DNA of 64,000 nt from Flavobacterium phragmitis (GTDB lineage: Bacteria; Bacteroidota; Bacteroidia; Flavobacteriales; Flavobacteriaceae): contig NZ_FOMH01000001.1 in the NCBI RefSeq assembly GCF_900112575.1, positions 386,543 to 450,542 on the forward strand, written 5' to 3'. The translations under genes and the position numbers were made by a program. Of the stretch, positions 15,755 to 25,329 are shown one piece after another (the stretch's first letter is position 1; each line of letters begins with the position of its first letter). The notes beneath the pieces are model-generated. The model saw only the letters and a program-made list of their open reading frames with translations. It did no database searches and was not told the DNA's origin.

Positions 15755-17155
15755 ATGACCCTAAAAGCAATAGCAATTACCGAGAACCTTTTTGATCCTA
15801 TTGCATCAAAAGCAGAACGTTACGACAAAGGCGCAGCGATTAGAAAAACGGTGCCTCGTTCTTCTCATCAGGAATGGACGGCACCAGAAGACCGCGAAGA
15901 CCCTATTGCTGTTTTGATTAAGACAAGTATCGGGCGAATTGAGGATTTACTGCCCATTAGATACAGAAGAATGATTGAATCGCCTTTTGCATTTTACAGA
16001 GGTGCGGCAGCAATCATGGCAACCGATTTAGTGAATACACCCAATACAGGAATACAGTTACAGCTCTGCGGAGATTGTCATTTAATGAATTTCGGCGGAT
16101 TTGCAACTCCAGAACGTAAATTGGTTTTTGATATTAATGATTTTGATGAAACCTTTCAGGGGCCTTGGGAATGGGATGTGAAAAGACTTGCGACAAGTTT
16201 TGCTATTGCGGGGAAATGGAGAAAATTTTCTAGCAAAGAATGTAAAGAATTTGCTTGGCAAGTGGCAGATAGTTACAAAAGACATATGTTGGAATACAGT
16301 AAATTATCGGCGCTTCAAATTTGGTATGCTGATTTGGATTTGGCGGAACTTATTGAATTGGGAAAAGATGAGGAATTAAAAGAGTTTCAGCAGAAGCGGA
16401 TTAAAAAAGCTGCTGAATCTACAGCTCACGAAAAAGAGTTTGCAAAAATGACGTATCTCGATGGAGTTCGAGCTAGAATTAAAGACGAGCCACCGCTGAT
16501 TTATCATCCGTCAGGAACCGATGAAAATTATACATTAAAAGAAGCTAAGCTCATTCATAGACGTTATGTAGAATCGCTGCCAGAAGACAAACAGGTTTTG
16601 TTAAGCCGTTATACGATGCATGACTTTGCGATAAAAGTGGTTGGTGTAGGAAGTGTTGGAACACTTTGTGGCATTAGTTTATTAATGTCGGCAACGGGAG
16701 AACCTATCTTTTTACAATTTAAAGAAGCCAGACAAAGTGTATTGGAAGCTAATGTAAAAAACAAACCCAAATACAGTCATCAAGGCGAACGGATTGTAAT
16801 GGGACAGAAATTAATGCAGTCAGCATCGGATATGTTTTTAGGATGGACTAACGATGATAGGGGAAGATATTTTTATATCCGTCAGCTTCGGGATGCCAAG
16901 ATAAAACCTGTTATCGAAATAATGAAAGCTCAAAATATGGCAGATTATGCTAAAGCTTGCGGTTGGGCACTGGCACGAGCTCATGCACGGTCTGGCGACC
17001 CGTCAATGTTATCAGGTTATATTGGGAATAATGATGAATTTGCTAATGCCATTTCAAAGTTTTCTGTTTCCTATGCACATCAAAACGAACTTGATTACAA
17101 TAAATTGGTAGAAGCCGTAAAAGAAGGAAGATTGCCTATTTCGGCAGAAATATAG
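15755..17155 (+). CDS. DUF2252 family protein
   Basis: A 466-residue cytoplasmic protein matching the DUF2252 pattern: FYRGAAAIMATDL, then LQLCGDCHLMNFGGFATPERKLVFDINDFDET and GPWEWDVKRLATSF. The family looks like a protein-kinase/aminoglycoside-phosphotransferase fold (GDCHLMNFG resembles the HGDLHxxN catalytic loop and DINDFDE the DFG-like metal site), but I know of no assigned substrate. It is co-directional with the barrel gene upstream (33 bp) and the broken gene downstream (25 bp). Confidence 0.8.
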   Translation: MTLKAIAITENLFDPIASKAERYDKGAAIRKTVPRSSHQEWTAPEDREDPIAVLIKTSIGRIEDLLPIRYRRMIESPFAFYRGAAAIMATDLVNTPNTGIQLQLCGDCHLMNFGGFATPERKLVFDINDFDETFQGPWEWDVKRLATSFAIAGKWRKFSSKECKEFAWQVADSYKRHMLEYSKLSALQIWYADLDLAELIELGKDEELKEFQQKRIKKAAESTAHEKEFAKMTYLDGVRARIKDEPPLIYHPSGTDENYTLKEAKLIHRRYVESLPEDKQVLLSRYTMHDFAIKVVGVGSVGTLCGISLLMSATGEPIFLQFKEARQSVLEANVKNKPKYSHQGERIVMGQKLMQSASDMFLGWTNDDRGRYFYIRQLRDAKIKPVIEIMKAQNMADYAKACGWALARAHARSGDPSMLSGYIGNNDEFANAISKFSVSYAHQNELDYNKLVEAVKEGRLPISAEI

Positions 17156-17179
17156 TTTTCAGTAATTAAAAAAATAAGT

Positions 17180-17673
17180 ATGAATAGAAAAATGATGTTC
17201 ATAATCGGTTTTCTGCTTATGACAATTACAACGCAAAGTCAGGCACAGCGTATTGATTCTGCTGCGGTTTATATTTTAAATAGAACGACAGAATCATTAC
17301 AATACATAAAATCACGCAGCTTTAAATCGGTCATGACGTATGATATTTTCAACGAAAGTCTAGGATTGGTTAAACATTCTGTAAATGAAAAAGTTTCAAT
17401 TAAATTTCCAGATAAAATTAAAATTACATCGACTGGAGATAAAGGAAACAGGATGGAGTTGATTACTATTATTATGGAGGAACCTATTACATAAAAGATA
17501 CTTCTAAATATAAAGTTGTTGCACCGACAGTTGGAGTCGTGGTACAGCATCTTCCTGAAGGAGCTGAAGAAAAAACGATTGATGGGCAAAAATATATGAT
17601 TTATAATAACGTGTATTATCAGCCCATTTCAAAAGATGGACAAGACAGTTATGTAGTTATACAAGGTAAATAA
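17180..17673 (+). pseudogene. Broken DUF2092-like/DUF6515-like fused gene
   Basis: The first frame encodes a signal peptide and a DUF2092-like start (RIDSAAVYILNRTTESLQYI to KIKITSTGDKGNR), then runs into TAA at 17494. The homologous continuation is in another frame from about 17455: VDYYYYGGTYYIKDTSKYKV, then VVVQHLPEGAEEKTIDGQKY, ending at TAA 17671-17673. That second half looks like the C-terminus of a DUF6515-type protein. The two halves total only about 165 codons, much shorter than DUF2092 proteins (about 250). The simplest reading is a deletion that joined two neighbouring genes out of frame. Family names are from memory of motifs. Confidence 0.6.
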
Positions 17674-17913
17674 ACTATAAATCTTTAAGTCAATATGAAA
17701 AGAATGTAAATAGAAGTAAGATTTTATTTATTTAATAGTGTTAATTGAATAAAATCATTTATCTTTGATAATGAGCTAAATAATTGTTTTACAAACACTT
17801 ATAAAAAAAAGCAATTATTTAAGATATTATACGCCTTTCCTTCCATTCATGATTTTTAGATTTTAATAAGATTCGAGTTAAACAGATTTAATTATTAATT
17901 TAAATACCACAAC

Positions 17914-18492
17914 ATGAATATCAAAAGAACAAATCTTCGTCTCATCCCATTATTATTTATGGGTTTAATTTACAGTTGCTCTCCAACTGTAAAAGTTACA
18001 ACAGATTATGACCATGCCGCCAATTTTGGAGAGTACAGAACCTTTGCGGTTTATGACTTAAAAGCTCAGGAAGGTCAGGTTAATCAATTAAATGTGGATC
18101 GCGTGACAAAAGCGATTCGAAATGAAATGCTGGCCAAAGGATTTACAGAATCTGACAATCCAGATTTAAAAGTAAATGCAGTATCGATTTTAAAGAATAA
18201 AACTTCAATGAGTGCCAATACTGATTTTTATGGGTATGGGGGTATGTATCGCCCTTACGGATATTGGGGAGGCGGTGCCATGATGGGCGGTGCCAACACA
18301 ACATTCAATACTTATGATTATGTAGATGGTTCGCTGGTAATTGATATTGTATCTACAAAAACACAAAAACTGATTTGGCAAGGAATTGGAAATGCCGAAA
18401 TCGACAGTAAACCAGACAATCCAGAAGAATTTATCGCAAGTTCTATCAAAAAAATACTGGCTGGTTTTCCTCCTGGAACAGAGAAAAAATAA
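17914..18492 (+). CDS. DUF4136 family lipoprotein
   Basis: A 192-residue lipoprotein with lipobox IYSC at about residue 22. It has the DUF4136 features: TVKVTTDYDHAANFGEYRTFAVYD at the N-terminus, then IRNEMLAKGFTESDNPDLKVNAVSIL, a Gly/Tyr-rich linker, and SLVIDIVSTKTQKLIWQGIGNAEID. The family is envelope-associated with no assigned function. It has its own upstream space of 240 bp, so it may not belong to the sulfatase transcript. Confidence 0.8.
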   Translation: MNIKRTNLRLIPLLFMGLIYSCSPTVKVTTDYDHAANFGEYRTFAVYDLKAQEGQVNQLNVDRVTKAIRNEMLAKGFTESDNPDLKVNAVSILKNKTSMSANTDFYGYGGMYRPYGYWGGGAMMGGANTTFNTYDYVDGSLVIDIVSTKTQKLIWQGIGNAEIDSKPDNPEEFIASSIKKILAGFPPGTEKK

Positions 18493-18617
18493 GTCTTACT
18501 TATAAAAAAAACAGATGTGCTTGGTCTAATCAGTTGCTAAGCACATTTGTTTTCCAAATTCAAGTCCCCCGTTCGAAATTCTTTTTAAGAACTATTAACA
18601 GACAAATCCGCTTAAAA

Positions 18618-19799
18618 ATGATCGATATATTGCTTTCCCTATTCTTTTTTATTGCCACGATTGCAGGTCTTGCTACTTCGCTTATGGTTCTTTTTTCTAA
18701 AAAATATTTTTCTAAAAGTTTCTTTTTAGGAATGTTTTTATTGAGCCTTGCCGTAGTGAGTATCTATAATTTTTATCTGTCGGCAAATATGTTTAAACAG
18801 TTCCCAGATCTCTTTACCATTACAAAATCGTTTATTTTTTTAGCAGCGCCCTGCTCTTTCTTGTATGTTAGAAACATTTTGTCTCCAAACAACAAAAACA
18901 AAAAATACGATTGGGTACATTTTATACCTTTTGGAATCTATTTCGTTTTAACCCTTTTTGTTTACATTGGAAGTTTTACCGATTCAGAAACTGTTGATTA
19001 TGTAGGCTCTATTATCAAAAATCCATTTTCAATCTTGACTTTGACGATTTGGCTATTTTATGTGTTTTTTCAAACCATGTTGATTTTAAACTATGATTTG
19101 AAAAAGTTCAAAGGAAACCAATTTCACAGAAGCAAAGTAATCAATTGGATTCGAGTTTATAATCTTATGATTTTGTTCTTGTTTTCGGCGCTTTTTGTGT
19201 ACCATTTTTTGTTGAGAAGAATAGATGTCGTAGATATTTCATGCTATTTTCTAATTTCGACTGTTTTGTTTTTTACAGTCGGCTGGCTGTATTTCAGGCC
19301 TCAGATTTTTCATGATGAAGAAGAGACATTTGATTTTGTAAGTGATAATACACTTCTTGTAAAATCTAAAGAAATTAAAACCAATCTGCCGATTCCACAC
19401 GAGCTAACTACTGATAAAAAAGAAGATTATCTGCTCAAATTGGATTATGTTTTAAATGCCCAAAAGCTGTTTTTAAAGAAAGACTTTGTAATTCGGGACT
19501 TATCTGATGAAACAGGAATTTCGGTTCATCTTTTATCCAATTTAATTAATTCAGAATTTGGACTTCATTTTCAGGATTATGTTAACCTTAAAAGAATAGA
19601 GTATTTCAAGGAAAAAATAAACGATCCAGAATGGAAAGATTTGTCCTTAGAAGGAATGGCTTGGGGATCTGGTTTTAAATCTCGCACAACCTGTTTTAGA
19701 GCCTTTATAAAACATACCGGAAAATCTCCTTCAGAATACTTTAAAACCATCAGAATAAATCCAGAACGCACTACTACAAGCACTTACTATTTCAAGTAA
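18618..19799 (+). CDS. Membrane-bound AraC-type transcriptional regulator
   Basis: The N-terminal ~225 residues contain about seven hydrophobic segments (from IDILLSLFFFIATIAGLATS to DVVDISCYFLISTVLFFTVG). The C-terminus is an AraC/XylS DNA-binding domain (FVIRDLSDETGISVHLLSNLI and WGSGFKSRTTCFRAFIKHTGKSPSEYF). This architecture, a seven-helix sensor fused to HTH_18, is common in Flavobacteriia and is thought to sense membrane or extracellular signals. I choose the ATG at 18618, since the 28 codons upstream encode a basic, non-family-like extension. It lies after the DUF4136 gene and before two outer-membrane genes that it may control. Confidence 0.8.
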   Translation: MIDILLSLFFFIATIAGLATSLMVLFSKKYFSKSFFLGMFLLSLAVVSIYNFYLSANMFKQFPDLFTITKSFIFLAAPCSFLYVRNILSPNNKNKKYDWVHFIPFGIYFVLTLFVYIGSFTDSETVDYVGSIIKNPFSILTLTIWLFYVFFQTMLILNYDLKKFKGNQFHRSKVINWIRVYNLMILFLFSALFVYHFLLRRIDVVDISCYFLISTVLFFTVGWLYFRPQIFHDEEETFDFVSDNTLLVKSKEIKTNLPIPHELTTDKKEDYLLKLDYVLNAQKLFLKKDFVIRDLSDETGISVHLLSNLINSEFGLHFQDYVNLKRIEYFKEKINDPEWKDLSLEGMAWGSGFKSRTTCFRAFIKHTGKSPSEYFKTIRINPERTTTSTYYFK

Positions 19800-19872
19800 A
19801 ACTTCTCCTCCATAAAATTTCCATCTATTAGCCGCAGTTGTAAAGTCTTAATTCATTTTAAAACATTTCAGC

Positions 19873-20841
19873 ATGAAAGCAAAAAATACTATTTCAGGAA
19901 AAACATTGCACCTTTTCTTAATGACAATTTTTGCAATGATTTCATTTTACAGCAATGCACAATTAAAAGGCGGACATATTCTAGGGTCTTCTGGGTTGCA
20001 GTCAGGAACTCAGGCGCCAGAAAACACTTTAAGTTTATATGTGCCAGGCTATATTTATACCGCAAATTGTCTGAGAAATCCAGATGGTGATAAAATTGGA
20101 AATCCAGATCTTAATATGTTTTTGACAGGAGTAGGAGCCAATTTTGTAACCGATTTTAAAATTCTTGGAGCCAATTATGGCGCAACAGTTTTAGTGGCTT
20201 TTGCATCCAATACAATTCAGGGAAGTTATATCGATTCCAAAAGTAATTTTGCTTTTACAGATATGCTTGTACAGCCTATTCAACTGGGATGGCACCATAA
20301 AAAAGCCGATTTTGTCTTTAGCTATCAAATGTATATTCCAACAGGAAAATATGAATACGGAGGCAGCAATAATAGCGGATTGGGAATGTTTATGAATGAA
20401 ATTTCGGCAGGAACCACTTTGTATTTTAATGATAAAAAAACGTTCCATTTTTCAGCTTTAGCGGCATATGAAATCAACGGTAAAAAGAAAGATACCGATA
20501 TCAAAACCGGAGATATTTTAAGTATTGAAGGAGGTCTCGGAAAAACATTTTACTGCATGAATGCCGAAAAAACGGCTCCAAAAGGAATTCTAAACGCGGG
20601 ATTAATTTACTATTTCCAATATAAAGTATCTGATGATAAAATTCCGGTTGGAAGCTTTTTAGTTCTAGAACCAGACAAAGATCATATAGGCGCTGTAGGA
20701 GCTGAGGTGAATTATCTTCATATTGGCTGTATGACACAGGCAGGTTTTCGATGGGTTTCGGAGTTTGGAGCAATAAATAGGTTTCAGGGAAATACTTTTT
20801 TCATCACTTTGGCACATGTTTTCAGCCTCAAGAAAAAATAA
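19873..20841 (+). CDS. SphA-like / MetA-pathway outer-membrane transporter-like protein
   Basis: A 322-residue exported protein with signal peptide to about residue 29 (FYSNAQ). The mature start LKGGHILGSSGLQSGTQAPEN and the strand pattern with YQMYIPTGKYEYGG are typical of the family called transporter or phenol-degradation MetA in databases (PF13557-like). It ends with a strand ITLAHVFSLKKK. A beta-barrel in the outer membrane is likely. It follows the membrane regulator by 73 bp and precedes the BamA-like protein by 44 bp. Confidence 0.65.
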   Translation: MKAKNTISGKTLHLFLMTIFAMISFYSNAQLKGGHILGSSGLQSGTQAPENTLSLYVPGYIYTANCLRNPDGDKIGNPDLNMFLTGVGANFVTDFKILGANYGATVLVAFASNTIQGSYIDSKSNFAFTDMLVQPIQLGWHHKKADFVFSYQMYIPTGKYEYGGSNNSGLGMFMNEISAGTTLYFNDKKTFHFSALAAYEINGKKKDTDIKTGDILSIEGGLGKTFYCMNAEKTAPKGILNAGLIYYFQYKVSDDKIPVGSFLVLEPDKDHIGAVGAEVNYLHIGCMTQAGFRWVSEFGAINRFQGNTFFITLAHVFSLKKK

Positions 20842-20885
20842 TGTTTTTAGAATAAGGTAAATTTTAATTGTAATTAAAGATTCTT

Positions 20886-22046
20886 ATGAAAAACAGAAAA
20901 CGATCAAAAACAAATATCTTATTCTCGCTTTTGGTTCTATTGTCATTTAATTCTTTAAATGCACAAAAATATCATATCAGTGTAAAAGATTCTCTGGACG
21001 GTGCTTTCGATTTGAGCGATTATATCATTTATGCACATGGTTTTATTGTGGTCCCGACTATTATTACTGAACCCGCTTTAGGAAATATTGGAGGAGCATT
21101 AGTGCCAATTTTTCTAAAAAAACATGCTCCGATAATTGATGAAGATGGCAAAAAACGATTCATAAATCCGGACATAACTGGTGGAATCGGAATGTATACA
21201 GGAAACAAAAGCTGGATGGCTGGCGCTTTTCGTTCGGCAACTTTGATAAAACCCAGAATATTGTATCGAGTTGCAGCGGGTTATGGAGATGTGAATTTGT
21301 CCTTTTACGCCAACAACAGACCCAATCTGCCAGATCAGGAATTCAAGCTTAATTTTAGATCGACGATTTTTTATACACAATGGCTCAAACAATTTAAAAA
21401 TGCAAAATGGAGCGCAGGACCACAGTATATGTTTTTAAACTCTAAAATAAACCTACCCGATTTTAATTTACCGCCACCATTTGTAAAACCTGGCGATATA
21501 AAAAGTACGGTAAGTCAGTTGGGAGGAGCAATTCAATTTGATAATAGGGACAATATATTTACACCAGATAAAGGAATCCGTATTCAATCTGATTTCTTTT
21601 GGTCAGATAACGCAATAGGAAGCGATTACGATGCCTGGCGCGTTAATTTATCGGCAATAGGATATCATCCATTAGCTAAAACATTAATTGGCGGACTAAG
21701 GGTAGAAGGAGAGCAGGCGTTTGGGAGTCCGCCTTTTTATTTAAGGCCAGGAATTAACCTGAGAGGAATCCCCGCAGCGCGTTATCAAGGTAAAACCAGC
21801 ATTGTAACCGAAGCCGAATTAAGATGGGACGTTTACAAAAGATGGAGCATCATGGGTTTTGGCGGATTGGCAAGTGCTTTTGACGATTGGGATAAGGCTT
21901 TTGCCAAACCCGTTGTATACAGTTATGGAACAGGTTTTCGATATTTAATGGCCCGAAAATTTAAACTCCGAATGGGAGTCGATGTGGCGAAAGGAAATGA
22001 AGATTGGGCGTACTATATCGTTTTTGGAAGTAATTGGATGAGGTAG
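20886..22046 (+). CDS. BamA/TamA-family outer-membrane protein (Omp85 barrel only)
   Basis: A 386-residue exported protein (signal peptide to NSLNAQ) whose C-terminal half carries the surface-antigen/D15 signature: LGGAIQFDNRDNIFTPDKGIRI, then GGLRVEGEQAFGSPPFYLRPGINLRGIPAARYQG, with the RGxxxxRxxG-type loop that marks Omp85 proteins. There are no POTRA domains before the barrel, so it is a short, non-assembly member. It ends the block after the MetA-like barrel. The role is unknown. Confidence 0.78.
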   Translation: MKNRKRSKTNILFSLLVLLSFNSLNAQKYHISVKDSLDGAFDLSDYIIYAHGFIVVPTIITEPALGNIGGALVPIFLKKHAPIIDEDGKKRFINPDITGGIGMYTGNKSWMAGAFRSATLIKPRILYRVAAGYGDVNLSFYANNRPNLPDQEFKLNFRSTIFYTQWLKQFKNAKWSAGPQYMFLNSKINLPDFNLPPPFVKPGDIKSTVSQLGGAIQFDNRDNIFTPDKGIRIQSDFFWSDNAIGSDYDAWRVNLSAIGYHPLAKTLIGGLRVEGEQAFGSPPFYLRPGINLRGIPAARYQGKTSIVTEAELRWDVYKRWSIMGFGGLASAFDDWDKAFAKPVVYSYGTGFRYLMARKFKLRMGVDVAKGNEDWAYYIVFGSNWMR

Positions 22047-22087
22047 TTTTTTAGTTTCAGTCTCAGTCTTACAGAGTTGCATCAATA

Positions 22088-22951
22088 TTATTTTCTTTTC
22101 CAGTATGGCGCAACGATTTTGTGTTTCTTATGACATAAAACTAGTAATAAGATTGTTGCAGCAGTACAAAAAAGAACAGCTTGGAGGCTTCCTTCTGGAC
22201 CAAAAGCTCCTCCTGTGATTAATTCTGGACCTTGTATTTTAGCTTCAAATAGACTGTTTGTTTTTTCGTTTCCAGACGTGATAGCTCCAAAAATACCAGA
22301 TTGGGTAAAGTTCCACGCAAAATGTATCGCGATTGGTAGCCATAAGTTACGGCTGTACATAAAAGCCACACCAAATAAAAGTCCTGCCATAGTAATACAC
22401 AATAAAGAAAGGAAATTACTATGCGGATTTATTAAATGTAAACCTCCAAAAATAAGAGCAGAAATAATCAGGGAAATATAACTTCCCAATTTTTCTTCGA
22501 TAATTCGGAACACAATTCCTCGTACCAAAACTTCTTCAATAATAGCAACGGTAAACATTAGTGCAAATGGAATCAGGATTAACCTAATTGGATTTACTGC
22601 AATAACGCTGTAATTTCCGTTAAGGTAAATTACTAAAATAGTAAGCGTCTGCAAGACAAAACCAATTGCAATTCCGATGGTAACATTGCTAAAAAATCCT
22701 TTTGCAGCAAATTCTGTTATATCTCTTTTATCATATTTTTTAAAGAAGAGAATATAACTCAAAATACATGATACCGAAACGAAAAGTCCTTTTAAAAGAT
22801 TTCGGTAATCTTTTTCCAGAGGAGTTAAATCCAGCAATTTTACAGCAATCTGCTGTCCGATAATAACGACTGCCATAAAAGTAAGCAGAGCAAGGATAAT
22901 TTTGGTTATAGGAGAATTAAATGTTTTTTGTTTTAAGGTAAGCGTTTCCAT
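22088..22951 (-). CDS. CPBP-family intramembrane glutamic endopeptidase
   Basis: A 287-residue multi-pass protein of the CAAX-protease/bacteriocin-processing family. Motif 1 is EEVLVRGIVF (Glu-Glu-x-x-x-Arg) at about residues 141-150. Motif 2 is FGGLHL and the downstream H in AIHFAWNF. About seven hydrophobic segments are visible. Substrates of bacterial CPBP proteases are mostly unknown. It is convergent with the BamA-like gene and precedes the AraC regulator on the same strand with 79 bp between. Confidence 0.85.
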   Translation of the reverse strand: METLTLKQKTFNSPITKIILALLTFMAVVIIGQQIAVKLLDLTPLEKDYRNLLKGLFVSVSCILSYILFFKKYDKRDITEFAAKGFFSNVTIGIAIGFVLQTLTILVIYLNGNYSVIAVNPIRLILIPFALMFTVAIIEEVLVRGIVFRIIEEKLGSYISLIISALIFGGLHLINPHSNFLSLLCITMAGLLFGVAFMYSRNLWLPIAIHFAWNFTQSGIFGAITSGNEKTNSLFEAKIQGPELITGGAFGPEGSLQAVLFCTAATILLLVLCHKKHKIVAPYWKRK

Positions 22952-23029
22952 TTGGTTTAGTTTAATGATTTATGATGAAGCAAAAGTAGCCCGCATCAAA
23001 ATCAAAAAATAGAATGAAATTTGCCTTCT

Positions 23030-23827
23030 TTATAATTTTTGAAATTGTTTAGGTAAAAATCCAGTCTGGTTTTTAAAAGTTCGGATAAAATGACTTTGAT
23101 CGGCAAAACCGCATTGAAAACTAATTTCCGTTAGATTCGCTTCGTTGGATTGTATTAGCGGAAGCGCACGATTAATTTTGATTCGGCGCATATATTCTCC
23201 CAAAGTACAGCCAAAATATTTAGGGAAATGTTTGGAGATTGTAATGGGATTTAAATTTAAAACCTTTGCTAAATCCTGTAGGTTTGGCGTTTCGTTCCAA
23301 CTGTCGTTTAATAATTCATGTAGACTTTTTACCCAAAAAGGACTTTTTTCATATTTATCCAAATAATTAGAAGCTTGGGAAAGCTGCGAAAACAACATTT
23401 TGATACTATCGTTCGAAAAAGTATCAGCATTCTGAGTTTCTTTAAAAATCTTTAGAATTAAAAATTTAGTAACAGTGCTGTTTTGAATTGATTTCTCTAT
23501 TATTGCTTCATTAATTTGAAGCTCTTTTAATAAATTGTCTTCAATTTCGATATTAATATTTCGGGAAGGAAAAAGAGTATTTTGGTTCAAATGCAGTTCG
23601 TCACTGTGATAAAACAATAAAGAACCAGAACCAACAGTTTCGCTGAAATTTTTTCGTTTTTCTGTTGTGCCTCCTTTTAAGAAAAGGGTTATATGTGCAT
23701 TATTATGAGAATGCCAACCTTCGTAAACGGTATTCTGATATTCTGTTTCTACAATAGCAATTCCCTCATTAGTATTGAAAATGTTTTTGGTGCTGCCTAG
23801 ATATTTCTCTTTTTCCAGTTCGTACAT
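23030..23827 (-). CDS. AraC family transcriptional regulator
   Basis: A 265-residue cytoplasmic regulator. An N-terminal cupin-like ligand domain (YEGWHSHNNAHITLFLKGGT and GSLLFYHSDELHLNQN) is followed by two HTH motifs: NLQDLAKVLNLNPITISKHFPKYFGCTLGEYMRRI and LTEISFQCGFADQSHFIRTFKNQTGFLPKQF. It lies upstream of the CPBP gene on the same strand, so that gene is a natural candidate target or co-transcribed partner. The ligand is unknown. Confidence 0.87.
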   Translation of the reverse strand: MYELEKEKYLGSTKNIFNTNEGIAIVETEYQNTVYEGWHSHNNAHITLFLKGGTTEKRKNFSETVGSGSLLFYHSDELHLNQNTLFPSRNINIEIEDNLLKELQINEAIIEKSIQNSTVTKFLILKIFKETQNADTFSNDSIKMLFSQLSQASNYLDKYEKSPFWVKSLHELLNDSWNETPNLQDLAKVLNLNPITISKHFPKYFGCTLGEYMRRIKINRALPLIQSNEANLTEISFQCGFADQSHFIRTFKNQTGFLPKQFQKL

Positions 23828-24057
23828 TCGGGTTTGCTTTTCGGAATTGCTGCAACCAAATTACTTCATATTTGTTTAGATCCAAACTTTAATTACAAGT
23901 GATTGAAAGTTTTGCATAATTTGTAATCTTATACATCAAAATAAAAAGATTGTGAAAAAATTAACCGCAGAATAGCAATAAATTACAAAAAAATTAATTG
24001 TTTTGTAACAAATTAGAAACATTAGAGACTAATTTTGTTAAATCTTAAACATAAATT

Positions 24058-25254
24058 ATGAATACATTTTCATTCAAATCAGTGTTTGCGGCATCAGTAT
24101 TTTTAGCTGGAACAGCAGGCTGTTTTGCGCAAGACGTGTTAGTAAATTCACTAAAACTAAACGCTAGCGACAAAAGTAAAGAGAACTTCAAATTTACAGA
24201 AGTAATTAACTTAGGAACAACATCAGTAAAATCTCAAGGGTCGTCTGGAACTTGCTGGAGCTACTCAACAAACTCATTCTTAGAGTCAGAAATGATTCGT
24301 TTAGGAAAACAGCCTGTTGAGTTGTCTCAAATTTATTCAGCAAGAAATGTGTATGTAGAAAAAGGAATTAACTATGTTCGTATGCACGGTGCAATTACAC
24401 TTGGAGACGGAGGTGCTTTGCATGATGTAATTAACATGTATAAAAAATACGGAACTGTACCAAGAGAAGTTTACACTGGATTGAATTACGGAACGGATAA
24501 AAATAAATTTGCTGAAATGGCTGCGCTTATTGAAGGTGTTTTGGCTGCAGTAGTTAAAAATCCTAACGGAGAATTGACACCAAACTGGCAAAAAGCTTAT
24601 GCTGCTGTTATTGATTCTTACTTAGGAAAAGTGCCGGATAACTTTACTTACAAAGGAAAAAACTATACACCGCAATCTTTTGCTAAAGAAGTAGTGGGAA
24701 TTAACCCAGATGAATACGTAGAATTATCATCTTTCACAAACACACCATACTACCAAAAAACAACGATGATGGTGCCAGACAACTGGTCATTGGATCAAGT
24801 TTACAACGTAAAATTGAACGATATGACAGATGTTATCGACAATGCACTTAAAAAAGGATACACTGTAGCTTGGGCAACAGATGTTAGCGAAAAAACGTTC
24901 AGCTGGAAAAATGGTGTGGCTTATGTAGCAACTAAAAAATTCGACGATATGACTGCTGAAGAAAAAGCAGACTTATTTAATGGACCAAAAGCAGAACCAG
25001 AAATTACTCCAGAAATGCGTCAGGCTGCGTTTGATAACTACACTACAACAGACGACCACGGAATGCACATTATTGGTTTAGCAAAAGACCAAACTGGAAA
25101 AGAATACTATATCGTAAAAAATTCTTGGGGAGAAACAAACGACTACAAAGGTTTCTTGTTTGTAACTAAGAACTTCGTAAAATATAAAACTACTGCATTA
25201 CTAGTAAACAAAGGAGGAATTCCTGGTGAACTTGCTAAGAAATTAGGGGTTTAA
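24058..25254 (+). CDS. Secreted C1-family (bleomycin-hydrolase-like) cysteine peptidase
   Basis: A papain-fold peptidase of 398 residues with a signal peptide (cleavage after CFAQ, residue 25). The catalytic set is visible: Gln60 (oxyanion), Cys66 in SGTCWSYS, His334 in DDHGM and Asn355 in KNSWGE. The long insertion between Cys and His and the DHGM motif point to the aminopeptidase C/bleomycin hydrolase branch rather than classic papain. The export signal places it in the periplasm or outside. Upstream, TAATTTTG (24030-24037) matches the -7 consensus. It is monocistronic and ends at a strong terminator. Confidence 0.88.
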   Translation: MNTFSFKSVFAASVFLAGTAGCFAQDVLVNSLKLNASDKSKENFKFTEVINLGTTSVKSQGSSGTCWSYSTNSFLESEMIRLGKQPVELSQIYSARNVYVEKGINYVRMHGAITLGDGGALHDVINMYKKYGTVPREVYTGLNYGTDKNKFAEMAALIEGVLAAVVKNPNGELTPNWQKAYAAVIDSYLGKVPDNFTYKGKNYTPQSFAKEVVGINPDEYVELSSFTNTPYYQKTTMMVPDNWSLDQVYNVKLNDMTDVIDNALKKGYTVAWATDVSEKTFSWKNGVAYVATKKFDDMTAEEKADLFNGPKAEPEITPEMRQAAFDNYTTTDDHGMHIIGLAKDQTGKEYYIVKNSWGETNDYKGFLFVTKNFVKYKTTALLVNKGGIPGELAKKLGV

Positions 25255-25282
25255 TTAGACTTAGAGTTTTAAAGAAAATAGG

Positions 25283-25320
25283 AAAGCGCCGTAATCTTTG
25301 GATTGCGGCGCTTTTTTTTT
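25283..25320 (+). terminator. Intrinsic terminator after the C1 peptidase gene
   Basis: AAAGCGCCG/CGGCGCTTT stem with further AATC/GGATT pairing and a T10 tail. It sits between converging genes and could also serve the ImmA/IrrE gene in reverse. Confidence 0.85.
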
Positions 25321-25329
25321 AAGGGAAAT

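Noticed and set aside
18534..18618. An upstream ATG for the membrane AraC regulator.
   Set aside because: The added 28 residues are basic and would precede the first membrane helix, unlike typical members; the ATG at 18618 starts at the hydrophobic segment.
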